Assembly: GCF_002843385.1 (NCBI RefSeq)
Contig: NZ_MVDE01000047.1
Coordinates: 1-35,624, forward strand
Direction of reading: 5' to 3'
DNA: 35,624 bases
DNA from: Labilibaculum manganireducens
GTDB taxonomy: Bacteria > Bacteroidota > Bacteroidia > Bacteroidales > Marinifilaceae
Below are positions 1 through 7,664 of this stretch, piece by piece. The notes beneath the pieces were generated by a model that was not told where the DNA came from, did not search any database, and saw nothing but the letters and a program-made list of their open reading frames with translations. Both the position numbers and the translations under genes were made by a program. Numbering within the stretch: position 1 is the stretch's first letter; each line of letters opens with the position of its first letter.

Positions 1-2024
1 CGAAGTATTTGTAGAAATTACAAGCTGGATTTTAAAAAAGGTGCAGCGCACCGCAGCTTTTATTAATACGAATCGGTATTTGGCCATGCTCTTACTGGTA
101 TTTACAGATAATGCCACGGTACTCTGTACCTAAAAATCATAAAAATGGCTGTTGCTACAAATACCACGGTGCTCTGCACCTTTATTTCTCATGTTTTATA
201 ATCAGTGCCGATCCTATAAAATCATAAAGATCTGCGTCTCAAATACCATGGTGCTCTTCACTTTATTCTCGTGCGGTAATTTGTATTCAAAAAATATTCA
301 AGGAAAGGGAAAAGCAGCAGCGCTGCGAAGTATTTGTAGAAATTACAAGCTGGATTTTAAAAAAGGTACAGCGCACCGCAGCTTTTATTAATACGAATCG
401 GTATTTGGTCACTCTCTTACTGGTATTTACAGATAATGCCACGGTACTCTGTACCTAAAAATCATGAAAATGGCTGTTGCTACAAATACCACGGTGCTCT
501 GCACCTTTATTTCTCATGTTTTATAATCAGTGCCGATCATATAAAATCATAAAGATCTGCGTCTCAAATACCATGGTGCTCTGCACTTTATTCTCGTTCG
601 GTAATTTGTATTCAAAAAATATTCAAGGAAAGGGAAAAGCAGCAGCGCTGCGAAGTATTTGTAGAAATTACAAGCTGGATTTTAAAAAAGGTGCAGCGCA
701 CCGCAGCTTTTATTAATACGAATCGGTATTTGGCCATGCTCTTACTGGTATTTACAGATAATGCCACGGTACTCTGTGCCTAAAAATCATAAAAATGGCT
801 GTTGCTACAAATACCATGGTGCTCTGCACCTTATTCTCGTGCGGTAATTTGTATTCAAAAAATATTCAAGGAAAGGGAAAAGCAGCAGCGCTGCGAAATA
901 TTTGTAGAAATTACAAGCTGGATTTTAAAAAAGGTGCAGCGCACCACAGCTTTTATTAATACGAATCGATATTTGGCCATGCTCTTACTGGTATTTACAG
1001 ATAATGCCACGGTACTCTGTACCTAAAAATCATGAAAATGGCTGTTGCTACAAATACCACGGTGCTCTGCACCTTTATTTCTCATGTTTTATAATCAGTG
1101 CCGATCATATAAAATCATAAAGATCTGCGTCTCAAATACCATGGTGCTCTGCACTTTATTCTCGTTCGGTAATTTGTATTCAAAAAATATTCAAGGAAAG
1201 GGAAAAGCAGCAGCGCTGCGAAGTATTTGTAGAAATTACAAGCTGGATTTTAAAAAAGGTGCAGCGCACCGCAGCTTTTATTAATACGAATCGATATTTG
1301 GCCATGCTCTGACTGGTATTTACAGATAATGCCACGGTACTCTGTACCTAAAAATCATAAAAATGGCTGTTGCTACAAATACCATGGTGCTCTGCACCTT
1401 ATTCTCGTGCGGTAATTTGTATTCAAAAAATATTCAAGGAAAGGGAAAAGCAGCAGCGCTGCGAAATATTTGTAGAAATTACAAGCTGGATTTTAAAAAA
1501 GGTGCAGCGCACCACAGCTTTTATTAATACGAATCGATATTTGGCCATGCTCTTACTAGTTATTTACAGATAATGCCACGGTACTCTGTACCTAAAAATC
1601 ATAAAAATGGCTGTTGCTACAAATACCACGGTGCTCTGCACCTTTATTTCTCATGTTTTATAATCAGTGCCGATCCTATAAAATCATAAAGATCTGCGTC
1701 TCAAATACCATGGTGCTCTGCACTTTATTCTCGTTCGGTAATTTGTATTCAAAAAATATTCAAGGAAAGGGAAAAGCAGCAGCGCTGCGAAATATTTGTA
1801 GAAATTACAAGCTGGATTTTAAAAAAGGTGCAGCGCACCACAGCTTTTATTAATACGAATCGATATTTGGCCATGCTCTTACTGGTATTTACAGATAATG
1901 CCACGGTACTCTGTACCTAAAAATCATGAAAATGGCTGTTGCTACAAATACCAGGGTGCTCTGCACCTTTATTTCTCTTGTCTTATAATCAGTGCAGATC
2001 TTATAAAATCATAAAGATCTGCGT
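1..2024. repeat. Tandem array of ~325-bp noncoding units (two 243/244-bp deletion units)
   Basis: Units begin at the phrase gctgttgctacaaatacca at 148, 473, 798, 1041, 1366, 1610 and 1935. Lengths are 325, 325, 243, 325, 244 and 325, followed by a partial last unit ending near 2024. Positions 1-147 match 326-472, so the array continues past the left edge. Units are nearly identical, with a few point differences (gaagtatt/gaaatatt, caccgcag/caccacag, aatcggt/aatcgat). The short units lack 82 bp between two internal copies of a ~20-bp core. Each full unit has three cores like taccaYggtRctctgYac plus ggtgcagcgcacc, all able to form 4-5-bp stems with 3-nt loops. Short open frames of 67-79 codons exist, but they open at TTG, and 325 is not a multiple of 3, so I treat them as non-coding. 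It is not a CRISPR array, because the whole unit repeats with no unique spacers. Function unknown. Confidence 0.95.
1994..2022. terminator. Perfect 9-bp hairpin in the last array unit, possible terminator
   Basis: GCAGATCTT (1994-2002) and AAGATCTGC (2014-2022) are exact inverted repeats around an 11-nt loop. In the other units the left arm reads gccgatcat or gccgatcct, so the stem is perfect only in the terminal copy. On the plus strand it is followed by gtctatttttattt, a weak U-rich tail. On the minus strand it lies 15 nt past the ABC transporter stop but lacks a good U tract. It may end transcription entering from either side, which is inference. Confidence 0.4.
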
Positions 2025-2036
2025 CTATTTTTATTT

Positions 2037-3824
2037 CTAATTCGAATACTGCAGCTGAATCAGTTTATTGTATTTTCCATCCGTAATATTCATTAAGGCC
2101 TCGTGCGTGCCCTGTTCTACAATCTCGCCTTGTTCCATTACAACAATTTCATCAGCCTTTCTTATTGTCGACAATCGGTGGGCAATCACGATGGATGTTC
2201 TTCCTGTCATCAGTTTCTCGAGAGCCTCCTGAACCAGCATTTCCGATTCGGAGTCCAGCGAGGAGGTGGCTTCATCCAATATCAAAATTTTAGGATTTTT
2301 AAGAATCGCACGGGCAATGGCAATTCTTTGGCGCTGACCGCCTGAAAGTTGTGTGCCGCGTTCGCCGACAATGGTTTCGAATTTTTCAGGAAAGCGTTCA
2401 ATAAATTCCAGGGCATTGGCCTTTTGTGCAGCTTCGTAGATTTCCTGATCGCTGGCACCCGGTTTTCCGTAAGCTATGTTTTCACTGATGCTTCCACCAA
2501 ACAGAAAAATATCCTGCGGCACTAATGAAATCTGACTTCGTAAAGCTGATAAGGGGAAATCGTGACTATCATGCTGGTCAAAAAACAAGCTGTTCTTAGG
2601 TGGCATGTGCAGCAGCAGCAGGAGCGAAGCCATGGTACTTTTTCCGGCACCACTATGCCCAACCAGAGCAATCATTTTATTGCTTTCAATTTTTAAATTG
2701 ATATTGTTTAAAACCCTTTGCTCACTTCTCGAAGGGTAAGCAAAATTCAAGTTATTCAAGCTGATTTCTCCCTGCATTTTGAATTTAGGATCTATATCAT
2801 TGACATCTTGAATGTCTTCAGGTTCTTCATCATAGATTTTGAACAGATCTTCGGTTGCACCAATAAATTTCTGAATATTGGTGTATACATTGGCCAATCC
2901 GCTGATAGTACCACCCACAAAAACAGAATAAATTACAAAGGAAAATAGATCTCCGGCCTGCATTTCGCCCGCTTGCAGTAAACGGGAGCCTTGCCATACC
3001 ATAGCTGCAATGGCACCAAAAAGTCCGAGAATAATAAAAGAGGAAAATGCCCCTCTGTATTTGCCTCGGGTGATGCCCAAATCGGCTATTTCCAAGGTTT
3101 TCTTTTTGTAACGGGCAATTTCAATATACTCATTGGTAAAAGCTTTCACACTTTGTATGCCTTGCAGTGTTTCTTCAATAATTGTGTTTGAATCGGCTAA
3201 TTTTGTTTGCACATCTTTGGAGAATTTTCGAATAAACCGGCCAAAAAACCTCGCAACAATCATGGTTGGCGGCAGTGTAATCAGCATAAAGGCAGTCAGT
3301 TTTATCGAGATAATCCCCAAGAGGGTGATTCCGCCCGTAATTACGATAATCTGGCGGATGAATTCAGCCAAAGTACTGGTCATTGTTTCCTGCAGCAACA
3401 CCACATCTGCCGATATTCTGCTGTTGAGTTCTCCCACTCTTCGCCGTTCAAAAAATTGCAATGGAAGCTTTATTAAGTGGCGGTAGGTTGCTTGCCGCAG
3501 TGCGGCTAAGGATCTTTCTGTTACGTTCACAAACAACACAATGCGGAAATAGGAGAAGGTGGCTTGAAGAATCAATACACAGGCAATTAAAACAGCGGTT
3601 TGACTCAAACTTTGCTCCAGGGTAGTATTATTGCCTGAGTTTACCAAATCGCCTAAGAGCTTAGGGAAAGCCAAACTTGCCAAACTAGAACCCAATAAAA
3701 AAAAAATCCCTAAAAAATATTGTCCCCGGTATGGTTTAATGTACTTGTAAAGTCTGAAGGCACTTTGTAAACCACTTTTATTTATTTTTCCTTTCGGAAC
3801 ACTCGATGTATCTGTTGCGGTCAT
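2037..3824 (-). CDS. ABC exporter, fused membrane and ATPase domains (MsbA/MDR-like half-transporter)
   Basis: This 595-aa protein has the half-size exporter layout: a six-helix membrane domain (about residues 30-325) followed by an ATPase domain (about 350-590), acting as a dimer in the inner membrane. Visible motifs are Walker A GHSGAGKS (389-396), Q-loop Q437, signature LSGGQ (493-497), Walker B ILILDEA (513-519) and switch H549 in IAHRLSTI. The substrate cannot be read from sequence; lipid, peptide or drug export are all usual for the family. One oddity is the stretch after Walker A (401-424, LLLLLHMPPKNS then FFDQHDSHD). It departs from the usual arrangement with a Gly-rich turn and an Asp-Gly pair, although the frame stays open and alignment needs no gap. 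The gene is the most downstream minus-strand gene before the tandem array and is probably transcribed alone, from a promoter-like box about 40 nt upstream. Confidence 0.93.
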   Translation of the reverse strand: MTATDTSSVPKGKINKSGLQSAFRLYKYIKPYRGQYFLGIFFLLGSSLASLAFPKLLGDLVNSGNNTTLEQSLSQTAVLIACVLILQATFSYFRIVLFVNVTERSLAALRQATYRHLIKLPLQFFERRRVGELNSRISADVVLLQETMTSTLAEFIRQIIVITGGITLLGIISIKLTAFMLITLPPTMIVARFFGRFIRKFSKDVQTKLADSNTIIEETLQGIQSVKAFTNEYIEIARYKKKTLEIADLGITRGKYRGAFSSFIILGLFGAIAAMVWQGSRLLQAGEMQAGDLFSFVIYSVFVGGTISGLANVYTNIQKFIGATEDLFKIYDEEPEDIQDVNDIDPKFKMQGEISLNNLNFAYPSRSEQRVLNNINLKIESNKMIALVGHSGAGKSTMASLLLLLHMPPKNSLFFDQHDSHDFPLSALRSQISLVPQDIFLFGGSISENIAYGKPGASDQEIYEAAQKANALEFIERFPEKFETIVGERGTQLSGGQRQRIAIARAILKNPKILILDEATSSLDSESEMLVQEALEKLMTGRTSIVIAHRLSTIRKADEIVVMEQGEIVEQGTHEALMNITDGKYNKLIQLQYSN

Positions 3825-3862
3825 TCTTGGATATCACTATTTAAAACAATTCCTAATAATAA

Positions 3863-3870
3863 CAAAATTA
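3863..3870 (-). promoter_or_regulatory. Candidate -7 promoter box for the ABC exporter
   Basis: On the minus strand this reads TAATTTTG, matching the Bacteroidota -7 consensus TAnnTTTG. It would give a leader of about 30 nt before the ATG at 3824. I do not see a clear -33 TTTG at the usual distance, so this is a partial match only. Confidence 0.35.
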
Positions 3871-3972
3871 GTCGGAATTACCTTTGTCTGCGACATCTTT
3901 TATTGGCTGCCCATGATAAATACTTTTTATACTGAATATTTCTTTGGAGCGGTGGAGGACAAAAATAGATTA

Positions 3973-4404
3973 TTAGTCGACAAATAATTTTTCGATTGCT
4001 CTTGTCACATAGTCCAGATGGCAATTGTCAATGTTAAGCCATCGAATTGAGGCCTCTACAGTACTAAATGTTTTGTATTGAAGTGGTGATATGTTTTCAT
4101 TTAAAGTGAACAGGATCGTTTTCGCAACATGGTCGGGTGTAGAGGTTAGCAAAACAAGCCGCATTAGTCCTTTTAGCTTTACGTTTTCTTTCACCCAATT
4201 GCCATATTCCAACAACTCATCTTCTGTCAAATTTATATTTGCATTTCTAAGATCAACAATAAAACCAAACTTAGGATCAAAATCTTTGTCATTAATAATA
4301 TCACTCTTTAGCTGTTGCATCTTGTTTTTAGTGATATTATTTTGATGATATTGAATAATCAGGCCAATATCCTTTAAAATAGAGTATCTGTAAATGTCTG
4401 GCAT
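3973..4404 (-). CDS. Small STAS/SpoIIAA-like protein, uncharacterised
   Basis: This 143-aa soluble protein has no signal peptide or membrane segment. The pattern of a strand with FGFIVDLRNANI (about 46-57), a helix with ELLEYGNWVKENV, and a strand with LMRLVLLTSTPDHV followed by helices resembles the SpoIIAA/STAS-like proteins common in Bacteroidota. This is judged by eye, without a profile search. It begins 81 nt downstream of the stop of the histidine kinase on the same strand, so co-transcription is likely. Proteins of this type often act as partners or antagonists in signalling, so a role beside the kinase is a reasonable guess. It could equally be an unrelated alpha/beta protein. Confidence 0.6.
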   Translation of the reverse strand: MPDIYRYSILKDIGLIIQYHQNNITKNKMQQLKSDIINDKDFDPKFGFIVDLRNANINLTEDELLEYGNWVKENVKLKGLMRLVLLTSTPDHVAKTILFTLNENISPLQYKTFSTVEASIRWLNIDNCHLDYVTRAIEKLFVD

Positions 4405-4485
4405 TTTCTGTGAAAATTAAATTAGTATTGTTTTTAGAAAAAAATGAAGAACACGGTTTTTATTTGCTTACAGTTTGTTTGCACT

Positions 4486-5640
4486 TTATTTTGAATTGTA
4501 TAAAGGCAGGGTAAATTTAAAGATACTTCCTTTTCCTATTTCGCTTTCAGCCCAAATACTGCCCTTGTGTTTTTCCACAAATTCTTTGCAAAGAATCAAT
4601 CCCAGTCCAGACCCTTTTTCCTTCTCAGTACCTTTGGAAGTTGTATTTTCAGAAAGATCAAATAGTTTTTTAAGAGTTTCGTTATTAATCCCAACTCCAT
4701 TATCCGAAACAGAAATTTCGACTTGTTTGTGTTTTTGAATTGCTGAAATACTAATACTTCCTCCTAATTTCGTGAATTTAATGGCATTGGAAATAAGATT
4801 TCGTAAAACAGTCTTCAGCATATTTTCATCGGCATTAACCGCAATCTTATCAGTTTGAATCTGATTTATAGATATATCTTTAATTTTTGCCGTTGAATTG
4901 GAATTTTTTATTGTCTCTTCGATAATGGATGATAAAACTATTTTTTTTGGCTTATAAATTATTTGCCCGCTTTGTGATTTTGCCCAACTCAATAAATTGT
5001 CAAGTAAAACAAGAGTGCTTTTGGCAGTTGTATTTATTAACTTTAAATACTCTTCTGTTTCTAATTCATCAAAATCTTTTGCGTCTTCAATCAACAATTC
5101 CGAAAATCCTAAGATGCTGGAAAACGGCGTTCTTAAATCGTGCGCAATTATTGAAAAAAGTTTGTCTTTTGTTGCATTAAGTTCTATTAAGTGCTTTTGG
5201 TTTTCTTTCAGCGCCTGTTCTGCATTTTTATATTCAGTGATGTCAAGCATGATACCAACAATTCCGCAAAACTCATTTTTCTCATTAGTTATATTGGCCT
5301 TATGAAAAATGATATCATGTAAAGTTCCGTCAGCATATTTCACATTGCATTCATAGGTTTGATTTTCCAGACTGTCACGTAATTCGCAATCGGCAAGGTA
5401 ATACTTGTCGGCAAGTTCCTTTGGTGCAATATCGTAAACACTTGAATTTATAATTTCAGTTTTGGGCAGACCCAGATAAGCGGCAAAAGCATCATTGCAA
5501 TTGGTATAGATAAAGTCTTTGTTTTTTACAAACAAAGGATTCGGGATTGTATTAATCATTTTATCCTGAATTTTTAATTCAAGCTTTAATTTGATTATTT
5601 CTTTTTCCAGATCTTGATATGTAGGTTTGCCCTGGGTCAT
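4486..5640 (-). CDS. Cytoplasmic PAS-domain sensor histidine kinase
   Basis: This 384-aa protein starts with a short coiled coil (about 8-28), then a PAS domain (about 28-138, ending MLDITEYKNAEQAL). A HisKA dimerisation domain follows, with phospho-acceptor H167 in IIAHDLRTP. The HATPase domain has N-box NLISNAIKF (N285), G1 DNGVGI (D313) and G2 GSGLGL (343-348). There is no transmembrane helix, so it senses an internal cue or is recruited to another sensor. PAS ligands such as heme, flavin or small molecules cannot be told from sequence. No response regulator lies beside it, so it is an orphan kinase; the adjacent STAS-like protein is its only visible partner. The ATG at 5640 fits the usual position of the coiled coil and no longer frame is better. 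Confidence 0.93.
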   Translation of the reverse strand: MTQGKPTYQDLEKEIIKLKLELKIQDKMINTIPNPLFVKNKDFIYTNCNDAFAAYLGLPKTEIINSSVYDIAPKELADKYYLADCELRDSLENQTYECNVKYADGTLHDIIFHKANITNEKNEFCGIVGIMLDITEYKNAEQALKENQKHLIELNATKDKLFSIIAHDLRTPFSSILGFSELLIEDAKDFDELETEEYLKLINTTAKSTLVLLDNLLSWAKSQSGQIIYKPKKIVLSSIIEETIKNSNSTAKIKDISINQIQTDKIAVNADENMLKTVLRNLISNAIKFTKLGGSISISAIQKHKQVEISVSDNGVGINNETLKKLFDLSENTTSKGTEKEKGSGLGLILCKEFVEKHKGSIWAESEIGKGSIFKFTLPLYNSK

Positions 5641-5771
5641 TTTTTGTTCTTAAGATATCTGTAAATATGCACAATAAACTTTTGTACGGTAAGCTTTGTG
5701 CTCTTGTTTGTATTTTGAGTTTTTTAATGCCTAAAATTCTCCTTAGCCGCATTCAATAGTGAACCCGCAGC

Positions 5772-6500
5772 TTATTTTCTATAACGGCCTCTTCTGGTGT
5801 TTGTATTGGGTTTTTCCGAAGAACTGATTTTTACGGCATTTTTTTCTGTAGTATCAGGATCATCGCTTAAGTAAATGGCATCCTCAGTGCTGGATGTAAT
5901 TGCAAGAATCCGTCCGTACTTTTCAGGCAGGTTCAGACTTGCCGCATCTTTCCATTCTCCCTTTCCAAACACAGCTGCTTTTTCTCCCTGTTCCAAAATT
6001 CCTTCTTTGTACCGAAGTGTTTTATTAAAGCCCCAAGAGCCCTCACTTTTATATCCTTTGCTGTTTAAATAGTTTTCAAGATTTTCGGTAGCATCCGAAA
6101 AAAATCCGGTAGAATAACTTTCGTCCTGAACAATGTAAGATTTAATCCTCTTGTCGTTTATGAATGCATAGCTGGTTTCTTCCTTAATTAAAAATTTGTT
6201 CGATATTTCCTCTTCAATAATTGTTTTCCACTTTGAACTTTTGCCTGATGCCACTTTTTGCTCAACATGCACATAGTAATAAGCACATTCACGGTTCGAA
6301 AGAGGAGATAGAAGGGGAGCATCAACAAATTCAACTGTTCCAACAATTCTTGCCAGCTCACCATCTTTAAAATCTGCAATTTTCCGAAGCTCCGATTTTT
6401 TTAGCTTTCGTTTAATAATGGCTTTTTTACTGAAAAAAACTGCTGATAGTAAAACTGTAATAATTATTGCAAAAATAATAAAGAAGAATACTGGTTCCAT
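5772..6500 (-). CDS. GIDE-domain membrane protein
   Basis: This 242-aa protein has one N-terminal membrane helix (about 4-24) and a basic stop-transfer stretch (KKAIIKRKLKK), followed by a cytoplasmic domain. Residues 46-85 (GELARIVGTVEFVDAPLLSP, then NRECAYYYVHVEQ) look like the GIDE domain. That domain is named from the mitochondrial E3 ligase MULAN but also occurs in bacteria without any RING finger. No RING is present here, so a ligase annotation would be wrong. The C-terminal tail (about 205-242) is polar and Arg-rich, probably disordered. Bacterial GIDE proteins have no settled function; membrane-stress roles have been suggested. It is followed on the same strand by the histidine kinase 131 nt downstream, and co-transcription is uncertain. 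The domain call is from memory of the pattern, not from a search. Confidence 0.65.
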   Translation of the reverse strand: MEPVFFFIIFAIIITVLLSAVFFSKKAIIKRKLKKSELRKIADFKDGELARIVGTVEFVDAPLLSPLSNRECAYYYVHVEQKVASGKSSKWKTIIEEEISNKFLIKEETSYAFINDKRIKSYIVQDESYSTGFFSDATENLENYLNSKGYKSEGSWGFNKTLRYKEGILEQGEKAAVFGKGEWKDAASLNLPEKYGRILAITSSTEDAIYLSDDPDTTEKNAVKISSSEKPNTNTRRGRYRK

Positions 6501-6598
6501 TTGTGTTGATTTATTTAAGGGTTGGGGTAATTTATCGAAAAACTCGTCTTTCGTAGTTTAGTTATTTTCCTTTTTCACCAATTTGATATTTCAATATA

Positions 6599-7141
6599 TC
6601 ACCAATCATCTTCAGCTCCTTTCATTGCTATTTTTAAATCAGCTACGATATTTTTTATAGCTTCTTCAAATTTGGGGTAGTTGATTTTATTATTGCTTGC
6701 TGTTTTTTCAATTATTTTTTTTCCTGGGTTTTTCATTCCTGCATCTATCAAAGCTTTTTTAGCCCCTTCCGGGGAACAAGCTAATTCATATTCCTCTAAT
6801 GTTGATGTTGCTAATTCGCCAACTCTAATATTTGCTATGTCATATTTAAACCTACCATCTTTCACAAAGATCTTAATTGTGTATTGCATTTTTATTTCAA
6901 CTATCATTCCTGCCGCTTTTATAGGAACCTTGTCAAATCCTTTTCCTATAAGTTTGCCAGAAACGGGATCATCCATCTGTAAAACATCATCAGCAGATTT
7001 AAAAGTTTCAGCAAACCATTCTCGGGCAGAAGAATAGAGTTGGTCAGCAGTTTTACCAGGAGCTTCGATTACCTCAGTAAACTCTTTTGCAAATGCAGAA
7101 ACACTGCACAGTAGCAGGATTCCAAGTAATAGTTTTTTCAT
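6599..7141 (-). CDS. DUF4468-type secreted protein
   Basis: This 180-aa protein has a clear signal peptide (MKKLLLGILLLCSVSAFA, cleavage near 18/19), so it is periplasmic. Residues 19-110 match the DUF4468 pattern, a TBP-like fold common in Bacteroidota: a strand with FTEVIEAPGKTADQLYSSA, then an Asp/Lys-rich middle and a strand ending in IANIRVGE. The C-terminal 60 residues are a charged helical tail. The function of the family is unknown. The gene lies 98 nt upstream of the GIDE-domain gene on the same strand and may share its transcript. Confidence 0.75.
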   Translation of the reverse strand: MKKLLLGILLLCSVSAFAKEFTEVIEAPGKTADQLYSSAREWFAETFKSADDVLQMDDPVSGKLIGKGFDKVPIKAAGMIVEIKMQYTIKIFVKDGRFKYDIANIRVGELATSTLEEYELACSPEGAKKALIDAGMKNPGKKIIEKTASNNKINYPKFEEAIKNIVADLKIAMKGAEDDW

Positions 7142-7664
7142 TTGTTGCGGTTTAATTTTGTTTAAGCGCCTAATTTAACAAAAAAAGTAATAAGGAACTT
7201 TTAGTGAAATGTTTTTCATCCACCGGTTATTACGATTTGTTATCAGAGGGCTTTTGAGCAACAGGATTATTTATCCAAAAACGAAAGCCATCTTGTTGTT
7301 TTTCCCCGTGCTCAATTCTATTTTAATCTCTTCTATGTACTATTTATCAGATTTTTCTACCACGAGGGCACGGAGTTACACCGAGAGTAGTCGGTTCATC
7401 TGTACTCTTACCAGAATCCTATTTTATGGTCTTTCCGGTGCTTCCTCTCAATAAGCAAGTCTTTCAGCTCTGAGCCGAAGGGATTCCCATCTGAGAAATT
7501 GGGGTGCCAAGGTGAGAGGGAAGCTTTTCAATTTAAATTTCATATCAGGATGAATTCCAATCAAGTAAAAGCGAAAAAAGACCATCCCTTGCGGGACAGT
7601 CTCTTGTATCATTTACAGCTGCCAGATCATTACATGTAAAAGTCTTATTTTACGGTCAACTGCT
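7142..7664. other. Intergenic stretch without a convincing gene
   Basis: These 523 nt separate the DUF4468 gene from the MscS gene. An open frame of 81 codons on the plus strand (7209-7454) has no recognisable domain and poor composition, so I do not call it. Around 7360-7390 the phrase accacgagggcacggagtta is reminiscent of decayed cacagagttacacagag-type repeats scattered in many bacterial genomes; that comparison is from memory. Around 7450-7530 the sequence is richer in G+C than its surroundings. The only functional element I can support is the minus-strand terminator near 7573-7602. Confidence 0.6.
7573..7602 (-). terminator. Rho-independent terminator after the MscS gene
   Basis: On the minus strand a 10-bp stem AGACTGTCCC / GGGATGGTCT (two G-T pairs) closes on a GCAA loop and runs into TTTTTTC. 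It lies about 62 nt past the MscS stop. Confidence 0.85.

Noticed and set aside
152-1853. Repeated 67-79-codon open frames in the tandem array as a family of small genes
   Set aside because: They start at TTG, show no ribosome site, change frame from unit to unit because 325 is not a multiple of three, and are interrupted or altered in the deletion units.
1-2024. CRISPR array
   Set aside because: The entire 325-bp unit is repeated with almost no variation; there are no short repeats with unique spacers and no cas genes nearby.
5772-6500. E3 ubiquitin ligase
   Set aside because: Only the GIDE-like region is present; no RING finger or ubiquitin-system gene is seen.
7209-7454. 81-codon open frame on the plus strand as a gene
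   Set aside because: No domain, no convincing start signal, and it overlaps decayed-looking repeat sequence.
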